Origin: Certhia americana
Taxonomy: Eukaryota > Chordata > Aves > Passeriformes > Certhiidae
Direction of reading: 5' to 3'
Assembly: GCA_018697195.1 (NCBI GenBank)
Contig: CM031872.1
Coordinates: 8,563,995-8,627,994 of the forward strand
DNA length: 64,000 bases
In this document: positions 1-10,605 of the stretch, in pieces
How the letters are laid out: each line of letters starts with the position of its first letter
Numbering within the stretch: position 1 is the first letter of the stretch
The notes under the pieces: model-generated
Seen by the model: only the letters and a program-made list of their open reading frames with translations
Database searches by the model: none
Told to the model about the DNA's origin: nothing
Position numbers and translations under genes: made by a program

Positions 1-105
1 AGGGACAGACAGGGATGGACAGAGACAGACAGGGAGAGACAGGGACACAGAGGGACAGACTGGGATACCCAGGGACAGACAGGAACAGACAGGGACACTC
101 AGGGC
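1..105. repeat. Degenerate (AGGGACAGAC)n tandem repeat
   Basis: About ten imperfect decamer-like units built on GGGACAGACA, continuing off the left edge of the window. It abuts a CR1 fragment. Confidence 0.8.
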
Positions 106-292
106 TGAGGGCCCCTCTCAGCTGGGGTTCCTCTCCAGGCTGAGCAGCCCCAGCTCCCTCCGCCTTCCCTGGACAAGGAGATGCTCCAGGCCCTTCCTCA
201 TCTCTGCAGCCTCTGCTGGTCCCATTCCAGGAGCTCCCTGTTCCTGCTCTGCTGAGGAGCCCAGGAGGCCACAGCACTCCAGATGTGGCCTC
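106..292 (-). mobile_element. CR1 LINE fragment
   Basis: Contains the typical reversed CR1 segment CTCTCCAGGCTGAGCAGCCC followed by AGCTCCCTC, ATGCTCCAGGCCCTTCCTCATC and ACTCCAGATGTGGCCTC. The 3' terminal part is missing on the left, where the tandem repeat begins. Confidence 0.8.
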
Positions 293-2197
293 TGTTAAAG
301 CCTGCAAAATCTGTAGGTGATGCAAGATCTGTAGGTGTTTAAAAAATCAAGAAAAAACCCCAAACCCTGAGCAAGATGCACCAAATCTCCCCCCTGAACC
401 TCCCAACCTCCAGTCCCTCTGCAGGACCCTTCATTCCAGTTCCCAGAGGTCGGGGGCGGGGGGTGATTGCAGCCTGTTCTGAAGCAAACAGTGAGGGTGC
501 CTGGAGGAGTGCAGTGCTCCTCTGAGGTTTGGCTTCCCCAGACTCCAACCCCGTGTGTGGGTGTTGTCTCTCGGGTGTGCAGACACATCCCTCTAGATGG
601 TGCTAAGATAAAGAGAAAAGATGGGTGGTGAGAGGCCTGGGAGGAGAGGCTGCCCTGCTGGACACTGTCCCAGGTCTCCTGGGTGATGAGATCACGTCCC
701 TCTCCCTTTTCACCACTCCTGCAGGTGCTCGTTGTGTCTATTGGCAGCAAACACATCCAAGATTCTTCTTCCACTTCCAATTCCCTTTGCTGGCATGTGA
801 GACTTCACAAATCCATCGTGACTTTAATCAGTGCATCTGCTCCTATCCCTGCACGAGACCAGACAAGTGGGTTTTTAATGGCAAAAATCCATCTTGGCTG
901 TTTTTCCCACTTCATCCAGTTTTTACTGAGCAGCTCAACTCATCAGCTGAGTCCTCTTCTATCTCATGCATCATTAACCAGAATCTTAACCAAATTCAAG
1001 CACAGATAATGTATGATTTATTGATGTGGGCAGTCAAGAGAGAATCCATCCTGGCTGCCAGAGAACAGCAAGGATCTTTGAGGATTAGTGTGAAGGGAAG
1101 TCTTTTAGATCCATGGCTGAGCAGATTTCTCTTTGGAGTCCCACACGGGCAGTAAATGAGCTGCTGAAAGAGAGCTGCTGTTAGAAGAGACTTTAAAAAG
1201 GAAGAGCCCCGTTCTGGTCTGGTGTTTTTTTCCCATTAAATATAAAAAAGGGGGAGAAGGACTCTGTGAAGCTCTGAAGCAGGAGAACTGAGCTCCTGTC
1301 CCTGCGGAGGGAGATGATTTCCTGCACCCTGATGGCACCAGGCCTGCAGCTGTGGGAAAAAATGACTGTGGCAGGAATCTCCTTGGAATTGAGGAGTGTC
1401 CAGCTGCTCTCCAGGTGTGTGACCACAGCCCAGCCTCCAGGTGGGTTTTGGTGTCAGTCCTGTTGCTGTGCACTCAGCCCTGGCACCTGCCCTGCTGTCC
1501 CCACTGCCCTCACTCACACACAGAGGCTGTGACATGTTTTAATTACTAATTTAATTACCCCCATCTAGATTGGTTGTCCTGAGCTTTGTATGTGGTTTCC
1601 ACTGACACAGTGGAGAAGTTTCCTTTTGCCAAGCTTTCTTTCCAAGAATGGCTCAGCTCCATTTGTGATGAACCCATAAACTGGATTAAGAGATCAGAGA
1701 CAGATTTTCTAGCATTTGAAACCCATAATCTGGGCTGGGTTTTCAGAACAGCTCAGTCCCCTTGAAAGCAGCAAATTACAGCCAGAAGTTCTCAGCACTT
1801 TGTGGATTGTGTCGGGCTGCTTGAGGTCATGGTTTCTGTGGAGCAGCACCCAGAGTTCCAGGATTTTGGGAAAAGCAGGGCAGTTCTCCCAGTGCTGACG
1901 TGAAACCAGAGTTTTACTCACAAAAAGACTTCCCAGCCTCTTGTTCTACTCCAGATATGCAAAAATCTCTATGAAACTAGTTGTCACATTAATCCATGGG
2001 CTGCAAACAACCTATTGTCCATTCCAGTTCCTACAGCCCATGAGCACAGAATGTCACCTGAAGTTCCTGAGGTGACAGGAACCACATCTCCAGCCACCAA
2101 CCAGCCTGATGCCATTTCAGACCCTCTCCATGACCTGTGGGTTCTGCACAGACCTGAATTAATCCAGAGCTGTTCCAAGGAATGTTGTGGAGCTAAA
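293..2197. other. Unique sequence, no gene recognised
   Basis: Several overlapping open frames of up to about 176 codons exist on both strands, but none shows a recognisable protein pattern or splice-supported structure. No interspersed repeat was identified. Confidence 0.5.
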
Positions 2198-2560
2198 TTG
2201 TGGACTCACAGGTCTGGGTTGGAAGGAACCTTAAAGCTCATCCTGTCCCACCCCTGCCATGGCAGGGACACCTCCCACTGTCCCAGGCTGCTCCCAGCCC
2301 CAATGTCCAGCCTGGCCTGGGACACTGCCAGGGATCCAGGGGCAGCCCCAACTGCTCTGGGCACCCTGTGCCAGGGCCTGCTCACCCTCCCAGGGAAGGA
2401 TTTCTTTCTAAAAGCCAACCTAGCCCTGCTCTGTCATTTAGAAACCATTTTCCCTTGTCCCATCACTCCAGACCCCTGTCCAAAGCCCCTCTCCAGCTCC
2501 CTCAGAGCCCTTTTAGAGAAATGCCCCAAGTTTTCCCAGTTTGTTGATGGATTTTGCCCT
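2198..2560 (-). mobile_element. CR1 LINE fragment (3' region)
   Basis: On the plus strand it reads CAGGTCTGGGTTGGAAGGAACC, then CACCTCCCACTGTCCCAGGC and the GGGCACCCTGTGCCAGGGCC block shared with the other CR1 copies here. It is an inverted, 5'-truncated CR1. A 195-codon open frame across it is repeat-derived. Confidence 0.9.
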
Positions 2561-5500
2561 CAGCACTGCTACACCTGCCCTTCTCCCAGAACTCCAGCTT
2601 AGCTCTGTGGTGACACCTTTCATGGAACACCAGCTCGCTTAGGAGGGAATAAACTAGGAGATGTGCATTTAGGGATCTGCTCCAGCTCAGAAGAAAGCCC
2701 TATGTCCCCACAGGGCTGCCTGCAGAGGCTTGGCATGAAGGGCAGAGGGATCTCAGTGCCCAGAAGACCCTTGTGATGGCATTCCATGGCTGTGGATGAC
2801 AAGACATGGAAAAGGATATTTTGGGAGCCAAAGCTGGCACTGTGTTTCTCAGGATGCTTTGTTCTCAGCGTGGATGGTGGGGAATTTCTGTAGAATCAAA
2901 CATTCCTCAGCTGGTTGTGGCTCTTGTCACCTTGGTGGCCTCTTTTTGCCTCTAGCCCAGCCTGGCTCTTCCTCTGCAGTTGTTGGAAACAAGATATTTC
3001 TGTGTAATCCATCCCAACCTTCATGAATCCGAGGGCAGACGAAGGTGACTCCGAGCTTTTTATGGCAAAACCCCCCAAATCCTTTCGCTGTGCCAACCCA
3101 GCTCGGAACAGCCAGCCACGCTGAGGTGGAAAACGCTCAGCCCAGGGAGGTTCCAGGAGGAGGAGGGGACATGGCAGAGCCCTGGGGTGAGCCAGCAGGT
3201 TGGTTTGTCCCCCGTGGGGCACGGGCAGGCATTGGCAGTGACACCAGCTGGGTTTGGCACATCCTCAGGCACCAGGGCCAAGGCAGCAGCTCCCTCAGGG
3301 TGTATTCCAGCCCTGCTGCTTGCCAACCATTCCACTGCCATTTGAGCCATCACCCGGCCTCCCTGCCCTGCCACCCTTGGCAGGGCACTCCAGCAGTTAT
3401 TAGCACCCTTGGAAGAAAGAGGATTTTGGGATGATTTGCCTGCAGAGCACCAGATAAAGATTCCAGTGCCCTGCAGCTCCTCTGGAGGGAGAGAAAGGAG
3501 GCAACAAACAGCTCAGAGCCTCAAGGACTTGTGTGTGTGTTCTTCTGTGCCATGTAGGGTAGCCATAAAAACCCAGGTAAACCAGGCCAACAGGGGAAAC
3601 CCAAAAACCTGGGCCTAGCTAGAAAAGAGCACCCAAACCCCTGATAAATTGGGATAATTTACCTTCCTTCTTATCCCCACAGCCAGATGGGTGTCAGAAA
3701 GAATTTTATGTGGCACAATTTAGCCTTGAGAAAGGCCATTTGGGTGTTCCTTGTCATTACATCATCCAAGGACTCACGTGCAGAGTGTTCTTTGGATGTT
3801 CCTGACCATCCCTCTGGGTGACCAGCTCACCACTGCCCTTCCTCTAATCCCCTCCCATTGTCTGCTGGTAGCCCTTGGAGCCTTTCACCCTTTAAGTATT
3901 CAATACCAGAGTATTTTATGCTTTTTAAAATAAATAAGTAAATAAATAAATAGATGTATTACAGCCAGCCTTTTTTTTTAGGTTATTCCTGCCTCGTTGT
4001 TGGGCACATGGGGAGAATGAAGCATGGTTTTTTATCTCAGAAAACTGAAACAAAAAGAGTGGCTAATGCTGTGGCTTTCCCCATGTTTCCTTTTCTTCTC
4101 TTAATTCAGATGAATGCAGAAACCCTTTTTTTTTGTATCTCTCTTAACCCTTTTATCTACATCTCATGTTACATCTCAACATTTATCACTAAATCGTCGT
4201 GCCACTCTCAGATGGCATTTACCCTGATATCCTCATTCCTAGGTGTTGTATTTCTCATTCTGATGTTCTGAAAGTCTTTTTTTGCCACTCAGCTGGCTCT
4301 TCCTAACACTTTCTATTTTTCTGAATGGGGAGGTTTTACTGCTGAGCCTTTCTTTTCTCTTACAAGCTGCCCACTCTTCTGCTTCTCTCTGATTTCTTTC
4401 TGGTTTCAGGTTTCAGTCCGTTCACGTTATGAACAGAAACTAAAACCGAATGTTCACATGATCTGAAACAATTCAAAAGCCCAAATTTGCCTTGTCTCTA
4501 AAAGCTGTGGTTGTGTTTTTCACTCGGTGTGGGCATCAGTACAACCACACCAGTACAAACCAGTGGCCAGGCTGGGTTTGGTGGGACATGGGGCAGCGAG
4601 GCAGCTGGCAGCAAATGCCCTCTGGCTCAGACTGCTCTGTTTAAATCGTTAGTAATTACATGAAATAGTGTTTAATTCCTCCTCCTCCTCACCTCAGTGA
4701 AACCATTGCTTTGGGATTGGTTTGGGACATGGTTAATCAGGGAAATTTTAAGGTTTGGGCTGTGCCTTGCTGAGCCCAGCTTGTCTGGAGCCACAGGGAA
4801 ATCTGGGCTGAAGGATTTATTAGGGGCAGGATGGACCAGAGCTGTGCTTGGCTGCTGCTACCATTAATTCATCAAAAAAGGTCTCTCCTTACTAATAAAA
4901 AATGAATGTTGCCTGGTGCACCCCATGTTTTGAGGATTGGTGCATCAGCTCCAGGGTGTGTTTTACTTAGAGCTCTTCCTCATGGTGGGAGATTTCTAGA
5001 AAGACTTAAAAATAATTTCTTGAAGGAGAAAATAACCCACTAGATTTCAGACTCCTGGGGAATTCTTCACTAGGTGAAATTTTGGTGAAAAATTGAAGGA
5101 GAAGTTGTAGGACTTTGGTGGTTTCCAATCAGATTTTCTCCTGTGCCTTGAAAAGGGATGGAGCAAAAGGTTGTTCCTCAGTCAGGGCAGTGTTTATACC
5201 CCTGTTAGAGACAGAAATAAATGGAATTAACTCCAGGGGAACTACATCACTGCTGCTGTGGTCTGTCAGCCTTGGGAGCAAATTAAATCAGAACTCTTAC
5301 TGCTAACTTAGGTGGGGCTGAGGGTTTTAAGGCAGGCCAGGGATTTAGCTGTTAATATTAATGGAACATTTATAGAGAAATTTCTCTGGGCTAATAAATA
5401 TAAAGCAGCCCAGAGTGGCCTCAGACCAGGCTGTTGGCTGCACACACCTGAGGTGGCTTTTACTCGTGGTGGTTTTAAGTCTCTGGCATCAGCTGCCCTG

Positions 5501-5776
5501 AGTTTAATATGGTTAGCTTGGATTTACAGCACTGTAAGTGAGCCTGAAATCAAGTTTGCTGTGCCTGTTAGAGGGTGAAATTGATGTCTTTGCAAAGAGC
5601 CCAGTCAGCCAAAACTTCTGCAGTGCTGAAATCTCAGTGTGGGGTTTGAGAACCACCTGACAGATTTGCTGTGGGACTCGTAGTATGGGTTGTGAAGCTT
5701 GGAAAATCCCAACTCAGGGCCTGAGCTACCCCTCCAAGGCAAACTGATTTCATCAGCTTGAGCACAGGCAGGGGAA
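2561..5776. other. Unique sequence, no gene recognised
   Basis: Only a short (AAAT)n tract at about 3927-3955 stands out. Open frames are short and unlike known proteins. Confidence 0.5.
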
Positions 5777-5822
5777 GGTCACAGAATCCCAGAACAGTCT
5801 GAGGTGGGAGGGGTCTCCAGAA
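5777..5822 (-). mobile_element. Very short CR1 3'-end fragment
   Basis: TCACAGAATCCCAGAACAGT followed by CTGAGGTGGGAGGGGTCTCC resembles the reversed extreme 3' end of CR1. The match is short, so this is a modest call. Confidence 0.5.
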
Positions 5823-5888
5823 GCAGGGGATGTGGGGATAAGGGCTTTGCAGGAGTCACCCCTGGAATGGAGAGGTGATGTCTCCTCC

Positions 5889-6477
5889 TGTGCCCTGGGC
5901 GGCCTCAGTGCAGGACCCCTGGGCCATCCTGCCATCCTCTGGGGCCATCCTGCCATCATCCCCTGGAGCCATCCTTCCATTCCCCTTGAGGCCTCCAAAG
6001 GCTGACCTTCGAGTCAGGAACAGAGCCCAGCCAGAGCAAAAGGATAAAGCAGGGATTTATTAAAAGGCCTCAATGGATATATTCTGAGCAGTGCCAGAGC
6101 CTGGCTGGGTCACACCCAGGGTGAGCCCCAAAATGGTCACAAAATGGACAACCAGCCATGAGGTTCTTTAGGGTTAGGGTTAACTTTTGTAAGGTTAACT
6201 TTTTAAGTTTTGTTCCATCAGCATATTGGAGTTAATTGTCCAGTTACAGCTCCAGGTTATGAAGCTCCATCCTCCTGGGTTTTCTCTCTTCACTTCACCC
6301 TTGTTTCTGCTCTTGGGCCTGAAATTTGTATTTACTGTCCTTGGTCTCAAGCTGGAAAATGAATTTTTTTGTCTGCTTACTCTGTGAAGAGAGCTCACCA
6401 ACACTTAATATGAAACCCAGAACTACCCACAAAAACAGCCCAAAATCTGAAAAATATAGAAGCTAAAACTTTAAGCA
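5889..6477 (-). mobile_element. ERV solo LTR with 6-bp target-site duplication TCCTCC
   Basis: A 589-bp element whose minus strand begins TGCTTAAAG and ends GGGCACA. It is flanked on both sides by TCCTCC (5883-5888 and 6478-6483). AATAAA lies on the minus strand at 6056-6061, about 170 bases from the LTR 3' end, as expected for the R/U5 region. The first bases resemble the LTR ending at 46649. A telomere-like TTAGGG dimer is at 6168-6182. Confidence 0.85.
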
Positions 6478-6755
6478 TCCTCCTGGAGCCAGGGAGCCTC
6501 CTGAGGATCCATCCCTCCCCATCAATCCTCACTCTTCCGTGGCAGACACGCCAGGTGTGGAGGATGTGACAAACTGTCTGGGACTTTTCCTAGGCAGGAA
6601 CAAGTCAGGTGCCCTGGGTAGGGCAGGAGGCACCAGCTCTGCTCCAGGCTCTGCTCTCCTGTGCTCTTCATTCCTCATTTTTCCACCTCCTTCTCAGCCA
6701 AGGAATTTTCCTCCCATTTCAGGGACTGCCCTTGGTGCTGTTTGTGCCCCACAGA

Positions 6756-6946
6756 GCAGCTGGTTTGGAGGATGCTGCTGGCTGGATCCCTGTTCAGATT
6801 TTTCCTCACTTGCCAGCTGGCAGCACCTTTATTTACTCAGGTTGGGAAAAGGGAAACAAATCCTCTGAGCAGCCCCTGTTGTGGGAATTGCCAGGCCTTT
6901 TGGGAAAAAGCTGGAATTTGATTCTCTTGTAGCCATTGGCCTGACA
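6756..6946 (+). repeat. ~190-bp duplicated block, copy 1
   Basis: Closely matches 8530-8725 in direct orientation, from GCAGCTGGTTTGGAGGATGC to AGCCATTGGCCTGA, with scattered substitutions and a few small indels. It belongs to no family I recognise. Confidence 0.9.
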
Positions 6947-6980
6947 TTGCTATTAAAGCAACCCTGGAACAGAGGCTGGA

Positions 6981-7040
6981 TGGAATGGGATGGGATGGGA
7001 TGGGATGGGATGGGATGGGATGGGATGGGATGGGATGGGA
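6981..7040. repeat. (TGGGA)n pentanucleotide microsatellite
   Basis: Twelve consecutive 5-bp units, the first with one variant base. It is almost pure and therefore likely polymorphic. Confidence 0.95.
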
Positions 7041-7286
7041 TGATCCCACAGCACATCACAGCTCTCCCAGTCACTCCAGGGCATGTGGCACTGCCCTGTG
7101 ACACTGAGCCTGTAGTGGCACCCCAAAAACTGGGATTTTGGGAGTTCTGGGGTGCTGCTACTGCTCCCTGTGCCCTCCCTGTGCCCTGAATATTGCCTGG
7201 GATAATGATTTGGGCAGGATTTGGGTGGGAGATAGGAAGAGGACTCAGCATGGAGTTAAATGGCTGAGGGGCTTGGGCTGTTATGA

Positions 7287-7305
7287 TTTTTTTTTTTTTT
7301 TTTTT
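7287..7305. repeat. Poly(T) tract
   Basis: About nineteen T residues. No element body is recognised next to it. Confidence 0.8.
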
Positions 7306-8529
7306 CCTAATGAGAGATCTCAAAAATTGTTAATTTCAGTTTTCTAACTCAGAAACAAAGATGCATTGATTCCAGGAAAATGTTGTTTCCTCCTCAGTAT
7401 AAATCTAAATAAATAATCCCCTAAAAAAGACAATTAATGATCTCCTTGCTGACTCTAGATTATTGAATATTCACCTGTTAAGAATTATGGTCTCATCTGA
7501 TCACCCAGGATGTTCAAACCCATTACTATAAATGCCTCATAGAAACAGCCCCAGCCAGCTCCTATTTCCCTTTGGCCGCTGTACACTCTTCTTATCCTTC
7601 TGGAGTAAGAACCCTACAAAAATTATATTAAAAAAAAAAAAAAAAAAAGAGAAATGGGGTAAAAACAATGACAAAGTACCAGGGTACCAGGGAGATTAAA
7701 CGTTGTCCTGATGAATTTTGCCAGAGCTGTTACTTTCCTGGAGAATGGCTTGGAATTCATTTCCTCTGATAGGCTGTGAGCTAAAGGGGGGTTATAGCAT
7801 TCATCCATGTTTCTGTTGGCAAAAGCTCTGTCCCTAATCCATTCCAGCAGCTCTGTGGTGCCACATCCACTGGCACTGCAGCAGTAGCTCCTGGAGAACA
7901 TGGAAAATCTGTGTTACAAATTACTGTGGCAAAAAGCTGCTGCTGCTGGGGCACTCTGAGTCCTGTGCCTACAGAGGTTGGGATGAGCTCGGCTTTATCC
8001 CAGGCTTTCCCTTGACTGGGAGCCAGCCCTTCTCAAAGCCCTTCTCATGTTTCAGGGCTCTGTGTCCCTCCACAAAGCATTTAAGGCCAAGATTCCCCTT
8101 TTAAAATTATTTTTGGCTATTAGCTTTAATATGATTTATTCTTAACTACTGCTGATTTATTACTGACAATTTTTAACCAGAATTCTCTGTGCAGCCCCTT
8201 CCCTAAAGCTGATTGTGCTGGGCTGGGAGATGCCAGCTCAAAGAAGGATCAGGAAGAGGCTGCTCCCTGGGAAGCTCAAATAATTTGTCCAGAAGGAGTA
8301 AAATCAGTCCAGCTCTAGACAATTAATGCCTCCTGCAGGGATCAGAGCCACTTCCATGGCCCAGAGCAAGAGGGGATGACCCAGGAGCTGCTGTTGGATA
8401 CAAACACACCCCAAAGCCCTTTTTTGGAGCAGGGGGAGCTCTGGGGAAGGTCTGCTGCTGTGGAGGGTTGGTACAGATGTGCTGGCAGCTGGCAGGGAGG
8501 GGTGTGAGGTGTGGAGGTTTCCCAGATGT
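7306..8529. other. Unique sequence with a poly(A) tract at 7629-7648
   Basis: A run of about twenty A residues follows CTACAAAAATTATATT. It may mark a retroposed sequence on the plus strand, but the preceding 200 bp matches no gene I recognise. A 92-codon minus-strand frame at 7623-7901 shows no known protein pattern. Confidence 0.45.
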
Positions 8530-8725
8530 GCAGCTGGTTTGGAGGATGCTGCTGGCTGGATCCCTGAGCAGATTTTTCCTCACTTGCCAGCTGGCAGCAC
8601 CTTTGTTTACTCGGGTTGGGAATAGAGAAACAAATCCTCTGAGCAGCCCTAGTTGTGGGAATTGTCAGGTCTTTTGGGAAAAAGCTGGAATTTGGTGACT
8701 CTCTTGCAGCCATTGGCCTGATATT
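8530..8725 (+). repeat. ~196-bp duplicated block, copy 2
   Basis: Direct duplicate of 6756-6946. It is followed by a short AT-rich simple stretch (8721-8752) and then a CR1 copy. Confidence 0.9.
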
Positions 8726-8754
8726 TATATATATATTATATAAAATATATTGTG

Positions 8755-9150
8755 AGGAAAGGCTGGGAGAGCAGGGGGTGCTCACCTGGAGAGGAGAAGG
8801 CTCCAGGGAGAGCTCAGAACCCCTGCCAGGGCCTGAGGGGTTCCAGGAGAACTGGAGAGGGACTGGGGACAAGGGATGGGGGGACAGGACACAGGGAATG
8901 GCTTCATTCTGACAGAGGGCAGGGCTGGGTGGGATATTGGGCAGGAATTGTTCCCTGTGAGGGTGGGCAGGCCCTGGCACAGGGTGCCCAGAGCAGCTGG
9001 GGCTGCCCCTGGATCCCTGGCAGTGTCCCAGGCCAGGCTGGACATTGGGGCTGGGAGCAGCCTGGGACAGTGGGAGGTGTCCCTGCAGAGGGGTGGGATG
9101 GGAGGATCTTTAAGGTTCTTTCCAACCTAAACCTGTGAGTCTATAATTTA
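8755..9150 (+). mobile_element. CR1 LINE fragment (3' region)
   Basis: Plus-strand CR1: CTCACCTGGAGAGGAGAAGG, then GGGCAGGAATTGTTCCCTGT, the shared CAGGCCCTGGCACAGGGTGC block, and an end near TTCTTTCCAACCTAAACC. It is 5'-truncated. The 128-codon frame across it is not the reverse transcriptase frame. Confidence 0.92.
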
Positions 9151-9964
9151 GCTTCACAACACTCCTTGGAACAAGATTCTTGGATTATATTTCTGTAGAA
9201 TTTCATATTATATTTTTCATGTAATATATAAAATATTATATATTTTCTTCCCTATGTTTGGCATTTCTTTCCCTATGTTTAGCTTTTGGATTTTATTTCC
9301 TCCCACCATCCTTTTCCCTGTGTATCCCTGGCCAGGGAAATCATCCCATTTTAGCATCCAGAGGTGCCCATTCCCTTTCAGTGGGATGCTGGGAAGCCAA
9401 GCAGCAACAGAGCAGACTTTGCTGTAAGCACCATCCTTCTCTTCCCACAGTGGGTACCACTCTGTGTGTGGGATGAGTTCCCAGGCCTCTTTTTTTCCTG
9501 GGTAAGACATTTTTCCCTTATAAAGAGGTGACCTCATCCCAGTTGTTTTGTGAGCAGGGCCAAGGCAGGTCACATTCCCAGTGACGTCCAGGTCCTTCCT
9601 CCCTTGTCCAGCTGCCAGGAGTGAGGGCTGCAGGCAGATAACGGTGACCAGGCCTGGATTAATTTCTATTTATATCCCACAACCAGCACTGGGCTAGCAT
9701 GGAAATTCAGCTGTGTTGAATAAAACAAGAGATTTAAAAATAGCCCATGTTACCGGATCTGAGCTCCCCGCTCTGGAACAGCTCATTCAAGAGCTTTACG
9801 TTTCCAGATAAGCACCTTACTGCTCAAACAGCTGCTTCCACTTGGCAGTCTGGGAAATGAGGGTTATTTACAGGGTGGAAAGGCAAACCAGCCCATTTCT
9901 GTACAGCTCTTGATCTTTAGTGGGAATTCCCAGTTTAACAAAGTAGCCAGGGGAAAGGGAAAAC
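9151..9964. other. Unique sequence with an AT-rich start
   Basis: The stretch 9205-9245 is AT-rich. A 118-codon minus-strand frame at 9217-9573 has no recognisable pattern. No repeats were identified. Confidence 0.45.
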
Positions 9965-10605
9965 GTGGAGCAGCAGCTTGGAAAGGGGTCTGGGGGTCCT
10001 GGTCATTGGCCAGCTGGGGCTGAGTCAGTTCCCTGGAGCCAGGAGGGACATCCCTGTCCTGGGGGCATCAGGGACAGCATCACTGGTCAGGCCAGGAGGG
10101 ATTGTCCCTCTGCTCTGGGCTGGGACAGCCTCAAGTGCTGGGGGAGTTTTGGGCACCTCAGTAAGAAAATGACCTAAAGGGGTGAGAGAGTGTCCAGGGG
10201 AGGGGCACAGGGATGGGGAAGGGTCTGGAGTGGCCTGTGAGGAGCAGCTGGGGGCACTGGGATTGTTCAGCTGGAGCAGACTGAGGGCAGAGCTCCCCGG
10301 GGGCTGCAGCTCCTCCCGAGGGGCAGCTCCGAGCTCTGCTCTGGGACAGGGACAGCACCCAGGGAACGGCTGGAGCTGGGCCAGGGCAGGCTCAGGCTGC
10401 AGCTCAGGGCAAGGTTCTTCCCCCAGAGGGTGCTGGGCACTGCCCAGGGAATGGGCACGGCCCCGAGGCTGCCAGAGCTCCAGGAGCCTTTGGACATCCC
10501 AGGGATGCACAGGCTGGGAGTGTTGGGGGGGCTGTGCAGGGACAGGAGTGGCACTGGGTGATCCTGTGGGTCCCTCCAGCTCAGGATTTCCCATGCTCAG
10601 CTCTA
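9965..10605 (+). mobile_element. CR1 LINE fragment, longest copy in the window
   Basis: About 640 bp of CR1 sense strand. Landmarks are GGAAAGGGGTCTGGGGGTCC, GAGAGTGTCCAG, GGGATTGTTCAGCTGGAGCA, CCAGGGCAGGCTCAGGCTGC, and the terminal GATCCTGTGGGTCCCTCCAG. The 256-codon minus-strand frame at 10025-10795, the longest here, is largely antisense CR1 and should not be called a gene. Confidence 0.88.

Noticed and set aside
2015..2602. 195-codon plus-strand open frame
   Set aside because: Mostly an inverted CR1 fragment; its central peptide recurs in other CR1 copies in the window.
6168..6182. Interstitial telomere sequence
   Set aside because: Only about two and a half TTAGGG units, inside an LTR; too short to be a true telomeric relic.
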